Of a stretch of 34,647 bases of DNA, positions 1-8,839 are shown piece by piece (position 1 is the first letter of the stretch; every line of letters starts with the position of its first letter). This stretch comes from Aequorivita sp. (GTDB lineage: Bacteria > Bacteroidota > Bacteroidia > Flavobacteriales > Flavobacteriaceae). Location of the stretch: the NCBI GenBank assembly GCA_020435825.1, contig JAGQYY010000022.1, positions 1-34,647 of the forward strand, given 5' to 3'. A model generated the notes under the pieces. That model made no database searches, was not told the origin of the DNA, and saw only the letters and a list, made by a program, of their open reading frames with translations. Both the position numbers and the translations under genes were made by a program.

Positions 1-1796
1 TCGCCGTCCGCATCGCAATAGCTCGCGCTCACCGGCACCAGACCGGCTATGGCACGGCTGAAGTAGATCCTGAAGTCCGTAAGGTCGAAACAGCTGCCCG
101 TGTTGTCCTCGATACGCGCATAGATCGTCTGGGGAGAGGGAGGGACGATGATGTGAACGCCGCCCAATATCTCGTTCGTGTCGTCAAAACTGTCCTGGTA
201 GCTCTGGTAGTACTTTACCGTGAACTGCGCAGGGTCCTGGCCGCCCATTATGTTCGCGTCGTTGTCCGTCAGGTCGAACACGCCCGCGGTCGTGCCGTAA
301 TCGCACTGGTACAGATCAACCGGGGGATTCGCTACGGGCTGGGGCCTAAAGGTTATTACAACGGAATTACTATCTACCCTACAAATACCATCTACTGCTT
401 CAACAGAATAAATTCCATCCGTAGTAACCACAAGTGTTGGGTTTGTTGCTCCAGGAATGGGAATACCATTTCTAAACCACTGAATGTTAAATGGAGGATC
501 GGTAACACCAGAATCTAAAATAACCGGCCTTCCCAAACAGGCTGGACCAGGATCAAGTAAAATACCAGCCGTACTAAGATCAACTGGATAAATGAATTCG
601 TTATTTGATTCGTCAGTTTCTGCGACTATGCCCGTACCATTTCCAATATCGTCAACAACGGCCCTAAGATTAAAGTTATTTGGAGTAGCAATTGGTATAT
701 TTAAAGTAATAGTTCCACTTTCAGAACCGCCAATGGGAATGATACTTGTTGTTGTAGTCTGGCCAATTAAAACAGCATCCGCATAGAAAGCTATTGGCAC
801 ATCAGCAGGAAGTTCATTGGTACTGTTAACATTATAAACCGTGTATTCAACATCAATATTATTGTTATCGCATAAAACTCCCAAATCATCAATTTCAATG
901 GTAGCATCCGGAAGCTCTGAGTTAACGCTCGTAATGAGGTTGTTTACTATTATATAATCTTGATTAGATGTTAATTGAATCAAGATAGATGTATCACCTG
1001 CTTGCACGATCCCTACCAAATCATAATAGTCCAAATCCATATTATAGTTTTGGACATTTGCTGGCGGACCTACATAAGAATTGGTTCCATTAAAAGCATT
1101 GTTGGGAGGGTTAAGGGCGTTGGAAATAAGATTTCCATTTATCCTTAAACTTTCCCCATTTGCAATACCTTCATCACCTTCCCATGCTAAGAATCCTATT
1201 TTAGATAAAATATCAGAACTTACATCAATATTTGTAAGCGTAATATCCAAAGAGTTATTATTTGCAGAAACGCTTTCCATTCCATCAAAAAGACTTATTT
1301 GATTAAGCAATAACGAAGGATCTTCATAAATAACATAAATAGCCCAACCTCCATAATTAGTTCCACAATAAGTGCTGCCAGGAAACACATATGCTGACAC
1401 ATCCATGTCAGAAAACGTATAGGTCCCATTTCCAGTAGCGGCAACTAAGTCCGTAACGTCTGCATAAGCAGCAAAATAAGGATTTCCATTAAAAGTATGA
1501 CTAAATATTCGCTGAGCACTAATTGGGGTGCCATTTATAGCTACATCAAAATCTCCAGGCCCAACAGAGCTCCAATACAGATGTGCGGAAATAAATGTTT
1601 GTCCAGGGTTTAAAGCAAGTGAAGCACTACTTTGGGTAAGTATGTCACAGTAACCAGCATTATTTTCAGATGCATTAAGCGTATTACCAACTGCAGTAAA
1701 GTCATAACGACCGTTAAACTGTTGATATAGTTGCACCGGTTGTGAAAAAACGAAAAGTGGAAATACGAGAAGAAATAGAAGTATTAATTTTTTCAT
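1..1796 (-). CDS. Secreted multidomain surface protein (probable type IX cargo), C-terminus missing
   Basis: Reading the minus strand from the ATG at 1796 gives an open frame with no stop to the left edge, so about 598 residues are visible and the C-terminus is lost. Residues 1-20 are a signal peptide ending in VFSQP. The next roughly 300 residues are an Asn/Thr-rich beta-type region without a family I recognise. A CARDB-like module follows at about 290-400 (it includes ETDESNNEF), then an Ig-like module at about 415-485 (IQWFRNGIPIPGA, DGIYSVEAVDG). From about residue 485 begins a module with the FDLTDND and TIYARIED signatures, which is repeated in many flavobacterial type-B sorting-domain proteins. 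I infer export by the type IX system, but its sorting domain would lie outside the window. Codon use changes sharply near position 346: GC-rich before it, AT-rich after it. Function unknown; adhesion is a guess. Confidence 0.8.
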   Translation of the reverse strand, partial: MKKLILLFLLVFPLFVFSQPVQLYQQFNGRYDFTAVGNTLNASENNAGYCDILTQSSASLALNPGQTFISAHLYWSSVGPGDFDVAINGTPISAQRIFSHTFNGNPYFAAYADVTDLVAATGNGTYTFSDMDVSAYVFPGSTYCGTNYGGWAIYVIYEDPSLLLNQISLFDGMESVSANNNSLDITLTNIDVSSDILSKIGFLAWEGDEGIANGESLRINGNLISNALNPPNNAFNGTNSYVGPPANVQNYNMDLDYYDLVGIVQAGDTSILIQLTSNQDYIIVNNLITSVNSELPDATIEIDDLGVLCDNNNIDVEYTVYNVNSTNELPADVPIAFYADAVLIGQTTTTSIIPIGGSESGTITLNIPIATPNNFNLRAVVDDIGNGTGIVAETDESNNEFIYPVDLSTAGILLDPGPACLGRPVILDSGVTDPPFNIQWFRNGIPIPGATNPTLVVTTDGIYSVEAVDGICRVDSNSVVITFRPQPVANPPVDLYQCDYGTTAGVFDLTDNDANIMGGQDPAQFTVKYYQSYQDSFDDTNEILGGVHIIVPPSPQTIYARIEDNTGSCFDLTDFRIYFSRAIAGLVPVSASYCDADG

Positions 1797-1815
1797 AATT
1801 GGGCTGTTAAGATGC

Positions 1816-1823
1816 CAAATATA
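1816..1823 (-). promoter_or_regulatory. Probable -7 box for the surface-protein gene
   Basis: The minus strand reads TATATTTG, a full match to the Bacteroidota -7 consensus TAnnTTTG, 20 bases before the ATG at 1796. No TTG lies at the expected distance upstream, so support is partial. It abuts the -33 element of the divergent nfu promoter. Confidence 0.4.
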
Positions 1824-1853
1824 TTGAATACATTGTTTTTCTTTTTATATTTT
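1824..1853 (+). promoter_or_regulatory. Promoter of the nfu-like gene
   Basis: TTG at 1824-1826, a 19-nt spacer and TATATTTT at 1846-1853 (7 of 8 to TAnnTTTG) fit the Bacteroidota sigma-factor consensus. Transcription would start at about 1857-1860. That places the promoter inside the longest possible reading frame and favours the ATG at 1872 as the true start. Confidence 0.55.
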
Positions 1854-1871
1854 CGCAAAAAAAACAAGGAA

Positions 1872-2792
1872 ATGCAGCAATTTAACATAGAAGTTACCCA
1901 AACTAGCAACCAAAATATTGTTAAATTTATTGTTAATTCCTTCTTAACACAGTCTGCAAGCTACGAATTCAAAAATATTGATGAAGCAAAAAACAGCCCT
2001 TTGGCACAACAACTTTTTTATCTCCCTTTTGTAAAAACAGTTTATATCTCGCAAAACTTTATCGCAATTGAAAAATATGACATTGTGGAATGGAAAGAAG
2101 TGCAGGACGAAGTTGCAGAATCTATCGCGGAATATTTGAATTCCGGAAAATCTGTGATTACTGAGACTGTAGCCCCTAAAAAAGTTCCAATAACAATTTA
2201 TGCCGAAAGTACGCCGAATCCAACTGTAATGAAATTTATAGCCAACAAAACCTTGGCTACCGGAACTTTTGAATTTAAAAACATTGACGATACCGCACAT
2301 TCACCCCTAGCAAAGGCCTTGTTCGACTTTCCTTTTGTAAAGGAAGTTTTCATTAGTGGAAACTTTGTTTCAATTATGATATTCAATTTGGCTGATTGGC
2401 AGGAAATTTCCATGGAAATAAGGGAATTCATCCGAAAATTTATTGAAGACGGAAAACCCGTTTTGAACGATGAAGTTTTAAACGCTACAAGTATTACTGA
2501 AAATAAAGCTACCCTAACAAGTACTTCTCAAACTTCACCCAAAGTATATACTGATATTGAAAAGGAAATAATCTCCATATTGGATGAATATGTTAAACCA
2601 GCAGTGGCAAGTGATGGCGGACATATTATGTTTGATTCTTTCAACATTGAGACCAAAACAGTCAAGGTTATTCTTCAAGGTGCCTGCAGTGGTTGCCCTT
2701 CATCTACAATTACCCTGAAAAACGGTATTGAAACAATGCTTAAAGAAATGCTTCACGGGCAGATTGATAGTGTTGTTGCAGTGAATGGATAG
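1872..2792 (+). CDS. NifU/Nfu-type iron-sulfur cluster scaffold protein with duplicated Nfu-N domain
   Basis: 306-residue protein predicted to assemble or carry Fe-S clusters and hand them to client enzymes in the cytoplasm. Two copies of the Nfu N-terminal domain stand in tandem (about 1-90 and 100-195): each has a related EFKNIDxAxxSPLA core followed by FVK-V-IS-NF. The second copy keeps the family hallmark ESTPNPTVMKF; the first has diverged there. A NifU-like C-terminal domain (about 225-305) carries the cluster-binding pair C272-S-G-C275 in QGACSGCPSSTITL. An in-frame ATG at 1812 would add 20 residues, but these do not look like the family and lie over the promoter, so I start at 1872, six bases after AAGGA. 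It is divergent from the surface-protein gene and about 100 bp upstream of dodecin. Confidence 0.9.
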   Translation: MQQFNIEVTQTSNQNIVKFIVNSFLTQSASYEFKNIDEAKNSPLAQQLFYLPFVKTVYISQNFIAIEKYDIVEWKEVQDEVAESIAEYLNSGKSVITETVAPKKVPITIYAESTPNPTVMKFIANKTLATGTFEFKNIDDTAHSPLAKALFDFPFVKEVFISGNFVSIMIFNLADWQEISMEIREFIRKFIEDGKPVLNDEVLNATSITENKATLTSTSQTSPKVYTDIEKEIISILDEYVKPAVASDGGHIMFDSFNIETKTVKVILQGACSGCPSSTITLKNGIETMLKEMLHGQIDSVVAVNG

Positions 2793-2889
2793 AAAAACAA
2801 CTGCTTTGCTTTTAACTTAATTTTTAGATTATTGTTATTGAATAATTGTATATTGAAAGTTCATTAATAATTTTAAAAAAAAGAAAATC

Positions 2890-3090
2890 ATGGGTGTATT
2901 AAAAGTAATTGAAATCCTTTCAAGCTCAAAAGAAAGTTGGGAAGATGCTACACGAAACGCAGTTAAAGAAGCTTCAAAAAGTGTTAAAAATATTCGTTCC
3001 GTATATGTTAAAGAACACAGCTGTGTTGTTGACAATGGCAATCTAACCCATTTTCGGGTGAACGTAAAGATCACTTTTGAAGTAAATTAA
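2890..3090 (+). CDS. Dodecin family flavin-binding protein
   Basis: 66-residue protein matching dodecin over its full length. Dodecins form hollow dodecamers that store or sequester flavin (FMN, riboflavin) in the cytoplasm. The N-terminal strand and helix carry the family signature VIEILSSSKESWEDATRNAV, in which Trp17 is the usual flavin-stacking residue. The C-terminal strands (HFRVNVKITFEV) complete the fold. It is probably its own transcription unit: about 100 AT-rich bases precede it, with an imperfect -7-like TATATTG at 2849-2855, and a strong terminator follows 19 bases after the stop. Confidence 0.92.
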   Translation: MGVLKVIEILSSSKESWEDATRNAVKEASKSVKNIRSVYVKEHSCVVDNGNLTHFRVNVKITFEVN

Positions 3091-3108
3091 ATTCTTCAAC
3101 AATTTTTG

Positions 3109-3143
3109 AAAATACGCTTTTGAGATTTCAAAAGCGTATTTTT
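3109..3143 (+). terminator. Rho-independent terminator after dodecin
   Basis: A perfect 14-bp stem (3110-3123 with 3128-3141), closed by the GATT tetraloop, runs straight into a T-rich tract. Its right arm also contains TATTTTTG (3137-3144), a full -7 box match that could serve the lipoprotein gene starting at 3164. Confidence 0.85.
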
Positions 3144-3163
3144 GCTTTTTCTAAAATCCCGCT

Positions 3164-5275
3164 ATGCGATTACTATTTGCTTTATTGGCAATGAACCTAC
3201 TTTTTGGTTGTAATTCTTCAAAAAAAGAAACCTTGGAAACGCATTCCTATACCAACGATTTAATCCACGAATCCAGCCCATACTTACTCCAACATGCACA
3301 CAATCCCGTGAATTGGAAACCCTATGGTGAAGCTGCACTTCAACAGGCAAAAAAAGAGAAAAAACTAATTGTAATAAGCATTGGTTATGCCGCCTGCCAT
3401 TGGTGCCACGTAATGGAGCATGAAAGTTTTGAGGACAGTACCGTAGCCGCTGTGATGAACAAGAATTTTATATCAGTAAAAGTAGATCGCGAAGAGCGTC
3501 CAGACGTTGACCAAACTTATATAAACGCCGTTCAATTGATGACAGGAAGCGCAGGCTGGCCCCTAAATGTGGTGACACTTCCCGATGGAAGGCCTATTTG
3601 GGGCGGTACTTATTTCCGTAAAAACGATTGGATAAACGCATTGGAACAAATTCAGGAAACATACAACAACGAACCAGAAAAACTGATTGCCTATGCAAAT
3701 AGACTTGAAGAAGGCATTAAAAGTATGGATTTGGTGCATTTGAATACGGAAGATGTTGATTTTTCTAGATATCCTACTGCAGAAATAGTTAAGAATTTAT
3801 CACAGAATTTTGATTTAAAAAACGGCGGATTTAAAGGGGCTCCCAAGTTCCCGATGCCCAACAATTACGAATTTTTGTTACGGCAAGCGGTTGAAAAAAA
3901 CGACACAGAATTACTGAACTTCGTAACACTCACCTTGGACAAAATGGCCTACGGCGGAATTTACGACCAAATTGGCGGTGGTTTTGCGCGTTACAGCACC
4001 GACGAAAATTGGCATGTGCCACACTTTGAGAAAATGCTTTATGACAATGCACAACTCGTAAGTCTTTACAGCAATGCTTATTTGGCCACCCAAAAACCAC
4101 TCTACAAAGAAGTTGTTGAAGAAACTTTAGACTTTATAGCACTAGAAATGACCAATGAGGCAGGTGGTTTTTATTCGTCTCTGGATGCAGACAGCAAAGA
4201 TGAAAACGACAAACTTGAAGAAGGCGCTTTCTATATTTTTACTTTAGAAGAATTGCAGCAGTTATTGAAAGATGATTTCGATATTTTTAAGGAATATTAT
4301 AATGTAAACAACTACGGAAAGTGGGAAAACAACCATTATGTACTAATCAGAAAAAAAGCAGATGAAGAAATTGAGGAGGAATTTGGGATAACCCCCGAAA
4401 CACTTCAACAGAAAAAAGAAAGCTGGAAAAGCACGCTGCTCCCCTATAGAAACAAACGCCCAAAACCACGATTGGACGATAAAACCCTTACTTCGTGGAA
4501 TGCAATGATGTTGAAAGGATATGTAGATGCCTACAAAACATTCGGCAAAAAGGAATATTTGGACGCAGCACTTAAAAATGCAGTCTTCATTTCAGAAAAA
4601 CAGTTTCAAAAAAACGGGGCACTTTTTCATAATTACAAAGATGGAAAAAGCAGTATCAATGGGTTTTTGGAAGATTATGCATTTACCATTGAAGCTTATA
4701 TAGATTTGTACCAAGCCACGCTGGATGAAAAATGGTTAAATCTTTCAAAGCAAATGGCAGATTATGCAAAGGCCAACTTTTTTGATGAAGAAAAGCATAT
4801 GTTCTATTTCACTTCAAAGAAAGATGCAGCCATTGTTACGCGGAACTTTGAATATCGTGATAATGTGATTCCCGCTTCAAACTCAGTTATGGCAAAGAAC
4901 CTGTTCCTGCTTTCAAAATATTTTGAGGGAACGGGTTTTGATGAAATTTCGCGCCAAATGCTAAAAAATGTTTCAGCGGAAATTGAACAATATCCCAGTG
5001 GTTTTTCAAATTGGCTGGATTTGTTGTCAAATTTTCAAAATAATTTTTACGAAACAGTTATTGTTGGCAGAGATGCCTTGGAAAAAGTTAAGGAAATCAA
5101 TAAACACTATCTGCCCAATATAATCATTGCCGGAAGCAAGTTTGAAAACAACGCGCCACTTTTTGAAAATAGGTATGTACCTAATGAAACGCTTATCTAT
5201 GTATGCGTAAACAATGCATGTAAACTTCCTGTGAAAGACACAAAGATTGCCATTGAATCTTTAATTAAAAAATAA
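3164..5275 (+). CDS. DUF255 thioredoxin-like lipoprotein (YyaL/SSP411 family)
   Basis: 703 residues, the usual length of the YyaL/spermatogenesis-associated protein 20 family. The N-terminus is a lipoprotein signal peptide with lipobox LFGC (Cys16), so the mature protein should be membrane-anchored, unlike the soluble members I know. Residues about 27-190 form the thioredoxin-like DUF255 domain ([15 protein letters not shown], then the redox-type motif C78-H-W-C81, then [13 protein letters not shown]). Residues about 200-690 form the alpha-alpha toroid related to N-acylglucosamine 2-epimerases and glycosidases ([24 protein letters not shown]). The physiological substrate of the family is not settled. 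The gene lies five bases upstream of mscS, so the two are probably co-transcribed. Confidence 0.88.
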   Translation: MRLLFALLAMNLLFGCNSSKKETLETHSYTNDLIHESSPYLLQHAHNPVNWKPYGEAALQQAKKEKKLIVISIGYAACHWCHVMEHESFEDSTVAAVMNKNFISVKVDREERPDVDQTYINAVQLMTGSAGWPLNVVTLPDGRPIWGGTYFRKNDWINALEQIQETYNNEPEKLIAYANRLEEGIKSMDLVHLNTEDVDFSRYPTAEIVKNLSQNFDLKNGGFKGAPKFPMPNNYEFLLRQAVEKNDTELLNFVTLTLDKMAYGGIYDQIGGGFARYSTDENWHVPHFEKMLYDNAQLVSLYSNAYLATQKPLYKEVVEETLDFIALEMTNEAGGFYSSLDADSKDENDKLEEGAFYIFTLEELQQLLKDDFDIFKEYYNVNNYGKWENNHYVLIRKKADEEIEEEFGITPETLQQKKESWKSTLLPYRNKRPKPRLDDKTLTSWNAMMLKGYVDAYKTFGKKEYLDAALKNAVFISEKQFQKNGALFHNYKDGKSSINGFLEDYAFTIEAYIDLYQATLDEKWLNLSKQMADYAKANFFDEEKHMFYFTSKKDAAIVTRNFEYRDNVIPASNSVMAKNLFLLSKYFEGTGFDEISRQMLKNVSAEIEQYPSGFSNWLDLLSNFQNNFYETVIVGRDALEKVKEINKHYLPNIIIAGSKFENNAPLFENRYVPNETLIYVCVNNACKLPVKDTKIAIESLIKK

Positions 5276-5280
5276 ATTTT

Positions 5281-6126
5281 ATGGAAAAATTTCAGGACTT
5301 GGATATTTATATTGAAAAGTATGGACAAAAATTAATTGACTTTCTGCCAAGTTTAATTGGCGCAATTTTAATGCTGCTGATTGGTCTTTGGCTTATAAAA
5401 CTTATAAATCGTTTCGTAAAAAAGTTTTTTGACAAAACAGATTACGACACTACACTGGAAAATTTTATAGTCAGCCTTATACGGTGGGGATTAAAGATTG
5501 TACTTTTCGTTTTGGTTGTAACACAACTTGGCGTAGAATCCGCTTCGTTGGTTGCTATTATTGGTGCAGCTGGCCTTGCCATAGGCTTGGCGCTTCAGGG
5601 ATCACTTTCAAACTTTGCCGGTGGCGTTTTGATATTGTTGCTTAAACCTTTTAAAGTTGGCGATTTCATCAGTGCCCAAGGTGTTGATGGAACGGTGAAA
5701 GAAATCTCAATTTTCAATACAAAGGTCAATACCGTGGGCAACCAACTGGCAATTTTACCAAACGGAAAGCTTAGCAATGATAACATTATCAATTTCACAG
5801 GAGAAGGAATACGTCGTGAGAATTTGTCTTTTGGCATAGGTTATGATGATGATATTAAGCAAGCAAAAGATATTTTGCTTAATTTGATTTCGGAACAAGA
5901 AACAGTTTTGAAGATTGAAGGCAAAATGCCGATGGTAGCCGTAGCTGAACTTGGTGACAGCTCAGTAAATCTAACAGTTCGCTATTGGGCAAAAAATGAA
6001 GACTTTTGGAACCTGCGTTGGTTCATTTTGGAAGAAGGAAAAGCAAGACTGGAAGCTGCTGGAATATCAATTCCTTTCCCACAACGCGATGTTCACCATT
6101 ATAATTTGGAGAAATTAAAGAAATAA
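5281..6126 (+). CDS. Small-conductance mechanosensitive channel, MscS family
   Basis: 281 residues, close to E. coli MscS. It should release solutes through the inner membrane during hypo-osmotic shock. Three membrane segments are visible (about 20-42, 62-84 and 90-120). The third is the pore helix, with the glycine/alanine-rich pattern GAAGLAIGLALQGSLSNFAG typical of MscS TM3. A beta domain with KPFKVGDFI and an alpha/beta C-terminal cage domain follow. It begins five bases after the DUF255 lipoprotein stop, indicating an operon. Confidence 0.92.
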   Translation: MEKFQDLDIYIEKYGQKLIDFLPSLIGAILMLLIGLWLIKLINRFVKKFFDKTDYDTTLENFIVSLIRWGLKIVLFVLVVTQLGVESASLVAIIGAAGLAIGLALQGSLSNFAGGVLILLLKPFKVGDFISAQGVDGTVKEISIFNTKVNTVGNQLAILPNGKLSNDNIINFTGEGIRRENLSFGIGYDDDIKQAKDILLNLISEQETVLKIEGKMPMVAVAELGDSSVNLTVRYWAKNEDFWNLRWFILEEGKARLEAAGISIPFPQRDVHHYNLEKLKK

Positions 6127-6182
6127 ATCATTAATTTTGCATAAATAACACTTATTTTTATAATACATATAAAAAATTAAAA

Positions 6183-6887
6183 ATGAAAAGAATAATATTT
6201 ACCGCCACTTTTGTATTAATTGGGGCTTCGGTCTTTTCCCAATCCAGACAAAGTAGCTACACCAGTGTGTATGACCGAACTATTGACATAAATGAAAAGT
6301 CATTGGCTTTTGGTCTCACCGAGGCGCAGTTTGAAGCCATTAAAGATGAAGCTTATGCAAATCCAAATTTTGTTCAGGGCAAAATATTTCAAGAAGACCA
6401 GTTGATAAAAGATGATGTTCCAATGCGATATAACGCCTATGCAGATGAAATTGAAATCAAGAAAAACGCTTCTGATGAAAGCTATAGTGCTTTAATAAAA
6501 GACCCAAATATCTTCGTTAAAATATTCAAAGACATTTATGTTTTTGTTCCCTATGAAGGAAGCAACGAAAAAGGCGGGTATTTTAATGTACTGAGCGATG
6601 GTAAGACTTATGACCTATATAAAAAAGTCACTGCTACTTATAAAGAGCCTCAAAAAGCTCGAACAAGCTATGAAAGAGATTCACCACCATCTTTCACAAA
6701 AACAACTAAATATTATTTAGTTCAGAACGGAACATTTTTGGAAATGCCAAGTAGCAAATCGAAGTTACTTAAGATGATGGACAAGAAGAAAGATGAGATT
6801 AAAAACTATATAAAAAAGAACAATATCGATACCGATAAGGAAGCAGATATGATAAAACTGGTTTCCTATTTTGATTCACTTTTATAG
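6183..6887 (+). CDS. Secreted protein of unknown function
   Basis: 234 residues that I cannot assign to a family. A signal peptide (about 1-19, ending VFSQ) predicts export to the periplasm or surface; there is no lipobox. The mature part is charged and soluble with no further membrane segment. Its middle contains MRYNAYADEIEIK and DPNIFVKIFKDIYVFVPY, a beta-strand-like pattern, and the last 45 residues are Lys-rich and probably helical. It is 56 bp after mscS and convergent with tsaB, nine bases separating the two stop codons; the short repeat GTTAA/TTAAC between them is the only shared terminator candidate. Confidence 0.75.
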   Translation: MKRIIFTATFVLIGASVFSQSRQSSYTSVYDRTIDINEKSLAFGLTEAQFEAIKDEAYANPNFVQGKIFQEDQLIKDDVPMRYNAYADEIEIKKNASDESYSALIKDPNIFVKIFKDIYVFVPYEGSNEKGGYFNVLSDGKTYDLYKKVTATYKEPQKARTSYERDSPPSFTKTTKYYLVQNGTFLEMPSSKSKLLKMMDKKKDEIKNYIKKNNIDTDKEADMIKLVSYFDSLL

Positions 6888-6896
6888 TTAAAAAAA

Positions 6897-7556
6897 TTAA
6901 CCCAATATAAATCCCTTTAAATAAAAAGGTTCAAAATAAGCGACATTCTCTATGTCGCTTATTTTATATTTAGCTTCTGCCAAACGTGCCATATCTGCTG
7001 AAGAAGGGAATAATCCGTTCTGAAAAATAGCACTTTCGTTTTTGCAAATTGCTTCAAATTTTACAGCGCCATCACCTATAAAAATTGTTTTATGTTCTTT
7101 TAAAAAATCACTAAAAGAATTTTCATTTAAGATTTCGGCCTTTGTTTCGCGGATTTGCTTTTTTTCTGCATTGAAAACGCAAGAATACACTTCCATTCTT
7201 CGGGCATCAAGCAATGGAATTACATAGCAATTTTCGCATTGCACTTGCTGCGCCAATACTTCCAAAGTAAGTGTTGAAATTAAAGGGATATCCAAAGCAA
7301 AACAAAGACCCTTAGCTGCTGAAACCCCAATCCGTAAGCCTGTATAAGAGCCCGGGCCTTTGCTAACGGCAACAGCATCCAAATTCTTTTTATCAATCTT
7401 AGCTTCCTCTAAAACGGCTTCAACAAAAACATGGAGCTTCTCAGCGTGTGAAAATTTTTGGCTGTTCTCTTCTCGAATTGCTTTAATTTTACCATCAACT
7501 GCAATGGCTACTGAACAATTGGTTGTAGCAGTTTCAAGACATAAAATAATCGCCAT
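6897..7556 (-). CDS. tsaB: tRNA threonylcarbamoyladenosine biosynthesis protein TsaB
   Basis: 219 residues, normal for TsaB. It partners TsaD and TsaE in transferring the threonylcarbamoyl group to A37 of tRNAs that read ANN codons, in the cytoplasm. The N-terminal ASKHA-fold half has the typical LCLETATTNCSVA start, the SHAEKLHVF motif and VSKGPGSYTGLRIGVSAAKG. The C-terminal half is shorter and divergent, as usual for TsaB, which lacks the metal-binding catalytic site of TsaD. It starts 12 bases after the stop of the efflux adaptor gene, so it is probably the last gene of the TolC-adaptor-tsaB operon. Confidence 0.93.
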   Translation of the reverse strand: MAIILCLETATTNCSVAIAVDGKIKAIREENSQKFSHAEKLHVFVEAVLEEAKIDKKNLDAVAVSKGPGSYTGLRIGVSAAKGLCFALDIPLISTLTLEVLAQQVQCENCYVIPLLDARRMEVYSCVFNAEKKQIRETKAEILNENSFSDFLKEHKTIFIGDGAVKFEAICKNESAIFQNGLFPSSADMARLAEAKYKISDIENVAYFEPFYLKGFILG

Positions 7557-7568
7557 TACTTATCTTTT

Positions 7569-8837
7569 TTATCCTTTTGGAGGTGTGGCAACTTCAACTT
7601 TATCACCTTGTTTCAATAATTTTGTTACCGTATTGTAAGGCCCAGTTATTACTGTTTCGCCTTCTTTTAATCCAGAAAGAATTTCAATGTTTGAATCGTC
7701 TTGGATTCCAGTTTTAACAACTCGCAATTTTGCTTCATCGCCTTCCATTAAATAAACGGCTTCAAACTTTTCGGCATTTGTATTTGGAACTTCACCCGTA
7801 TATGGTTTTTTGGAATCTGTAGTATCTGTTTTTATAACAATGGAACTGATGGGAACACCTATTACGTTTTTCTTTTTATTTGTAATAATATCAACCGTAG
7901 CAGTCATTCCCGGACGAAATGGAGAATAACTTTCTGGTTTCCCCTCAGTCAAGTCTTTGTATGATTCTGGCAGAATACTAACCTTTACTTTAAAATTGGT
8001 AACCTGATCTGAAGTTAAGGAGCTTTCCGCACTATTTGCTATTTCAGTAACAATGCCTTTAAATTCTCGCTTTAAATAAGCATCTACCTCAACAATTGTT
8101 GAATCGCCCACGGAAACTTTAACAATGTCATTTTCGTTTACATCTACTTCTACTTCCATTTTCTGAAGGTTTGCAACACGCACAATCTCAGTACCTGCCA
8201 TTTGCGCGGTACCCACTACTCTTTCACCCAATTCAACAGAAAGTTTGGATATTGTCCCGCTCATAGGTGCATAAATACTAGTTCTGGAAAGGTTGTCAAC
8301 TGATTGCTTAACATTCGCGGCAGCGCTCTGAACGCTATAATATGCAGCCTTAGCATTTGCTTGGGCCATATCATAATCTGCCACAGACTTGTCCCATTCA
8401 GATTTTGAAATCACACCTTTTTCAAATAGTGCTTTGTTGCGATCATAATTCAGTTTTGCATTTTTTTCACTTGCCTGGGCTTGCGACAATTGTGCCCGAA
8501 CATTCTGAAGTCCGGCTTGCGATTGGCTTACTGCAGCTTGAATTAAATCTGGATTTATTTTTACTAAAAGATCGCCTTTTTCCACGGTTTGGCCTTCCTT
8601 TACGGGAAGTTCAATAATTTCTCCAGAAACTTCAGAAGAAAGTGCTACTTCTATCTCAGGCTGTATTTTTCCGGTTGCGGCTACTGTTTCAACAATGTCT
8701 ATTGGTTCAATTTTGGTTATTTCGACTTCTTTAAAATCTCCTGATTTTCCAAACCATCCTGCTTTTTTCCCAACAAGGAGCAAAACAATAAGTAGGACAA
8801 CAATTACAATAATCCAAATGAGTGTTTTTTTCTTCAT
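7569..8837 (-). CDS. Periplasmic adaptor subunit of a tripartite efflux pump (MacA/HlyD type)
   Basis: 422 residues. One N-terminal membrane anchor (about 5-22) is followed by a split lipoyl-like domain (about 55-95 and 190-225), a long alpha-helical hairpin between them (about 100-185, rich in Ala and Gln) and beta-barrel and membrane-proximal domains to the C-terminus. This is the MacA/HlyD architecture, in which the adaptor bridges an inner-membrane pump to TolC. The upstream TolC gene ends two bases before this start, so the two are translationally close. No pump gene (MacB, RND or MFS) lies in the window, so the substrate cannot be inferred. Confidence 0.9.
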   Translation of the reverse strand: MKKKTLIWIIVIVVLLIVLLLVGKKAGWFGKSGDFKEVEITKIEPIDIVETVAATGKIQPEIEVALSSEVSGEIIELPVKEGQTVEKGDLLVKINPDLIQAAVSQSQAGLQNVRAQLSQAQASEKNAKLNYDRNKALFEKGVISKSEWDKSVADYDMAQANAKAAYYSVQSAAANVKQSVDNLSRTSIYAPMSGTISKLSVELGERVVGTAQMAGTEIVRVANLQKMEVEVDVNENDIVKVSVGDSTIVEVDAYLKREFKGIVTEIANSAESSLTSDQVTNFKVKVSILPESYKDLTEGKPESYSPFRPGMTATVDIITNKKKNVIGVPISSIVIKTDTTDSKKPYTGEVPNTNAEKFEAVYLMEGDEAKLRVVKTGIQDDSNIEILSGLKEGETVITGPYNTVTKLLKQGDKVEVATPPKG

Positions 8838-8839
8838 CC

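Noticed and set aside
153..518. Plus-strand frame of 121 codons
   Set aside because: It is antisense to the surface-protein gene, made open by the GC-rich composition of its end; it has no recognisable protein features.
1812..1871. Longer N-terminus for the Nfu-like protein from the ATG at 1812
   Set aside because: The extra 20 residues lie over the promoter and are unlike the family; the ATG at 1872 follows AAGGA.
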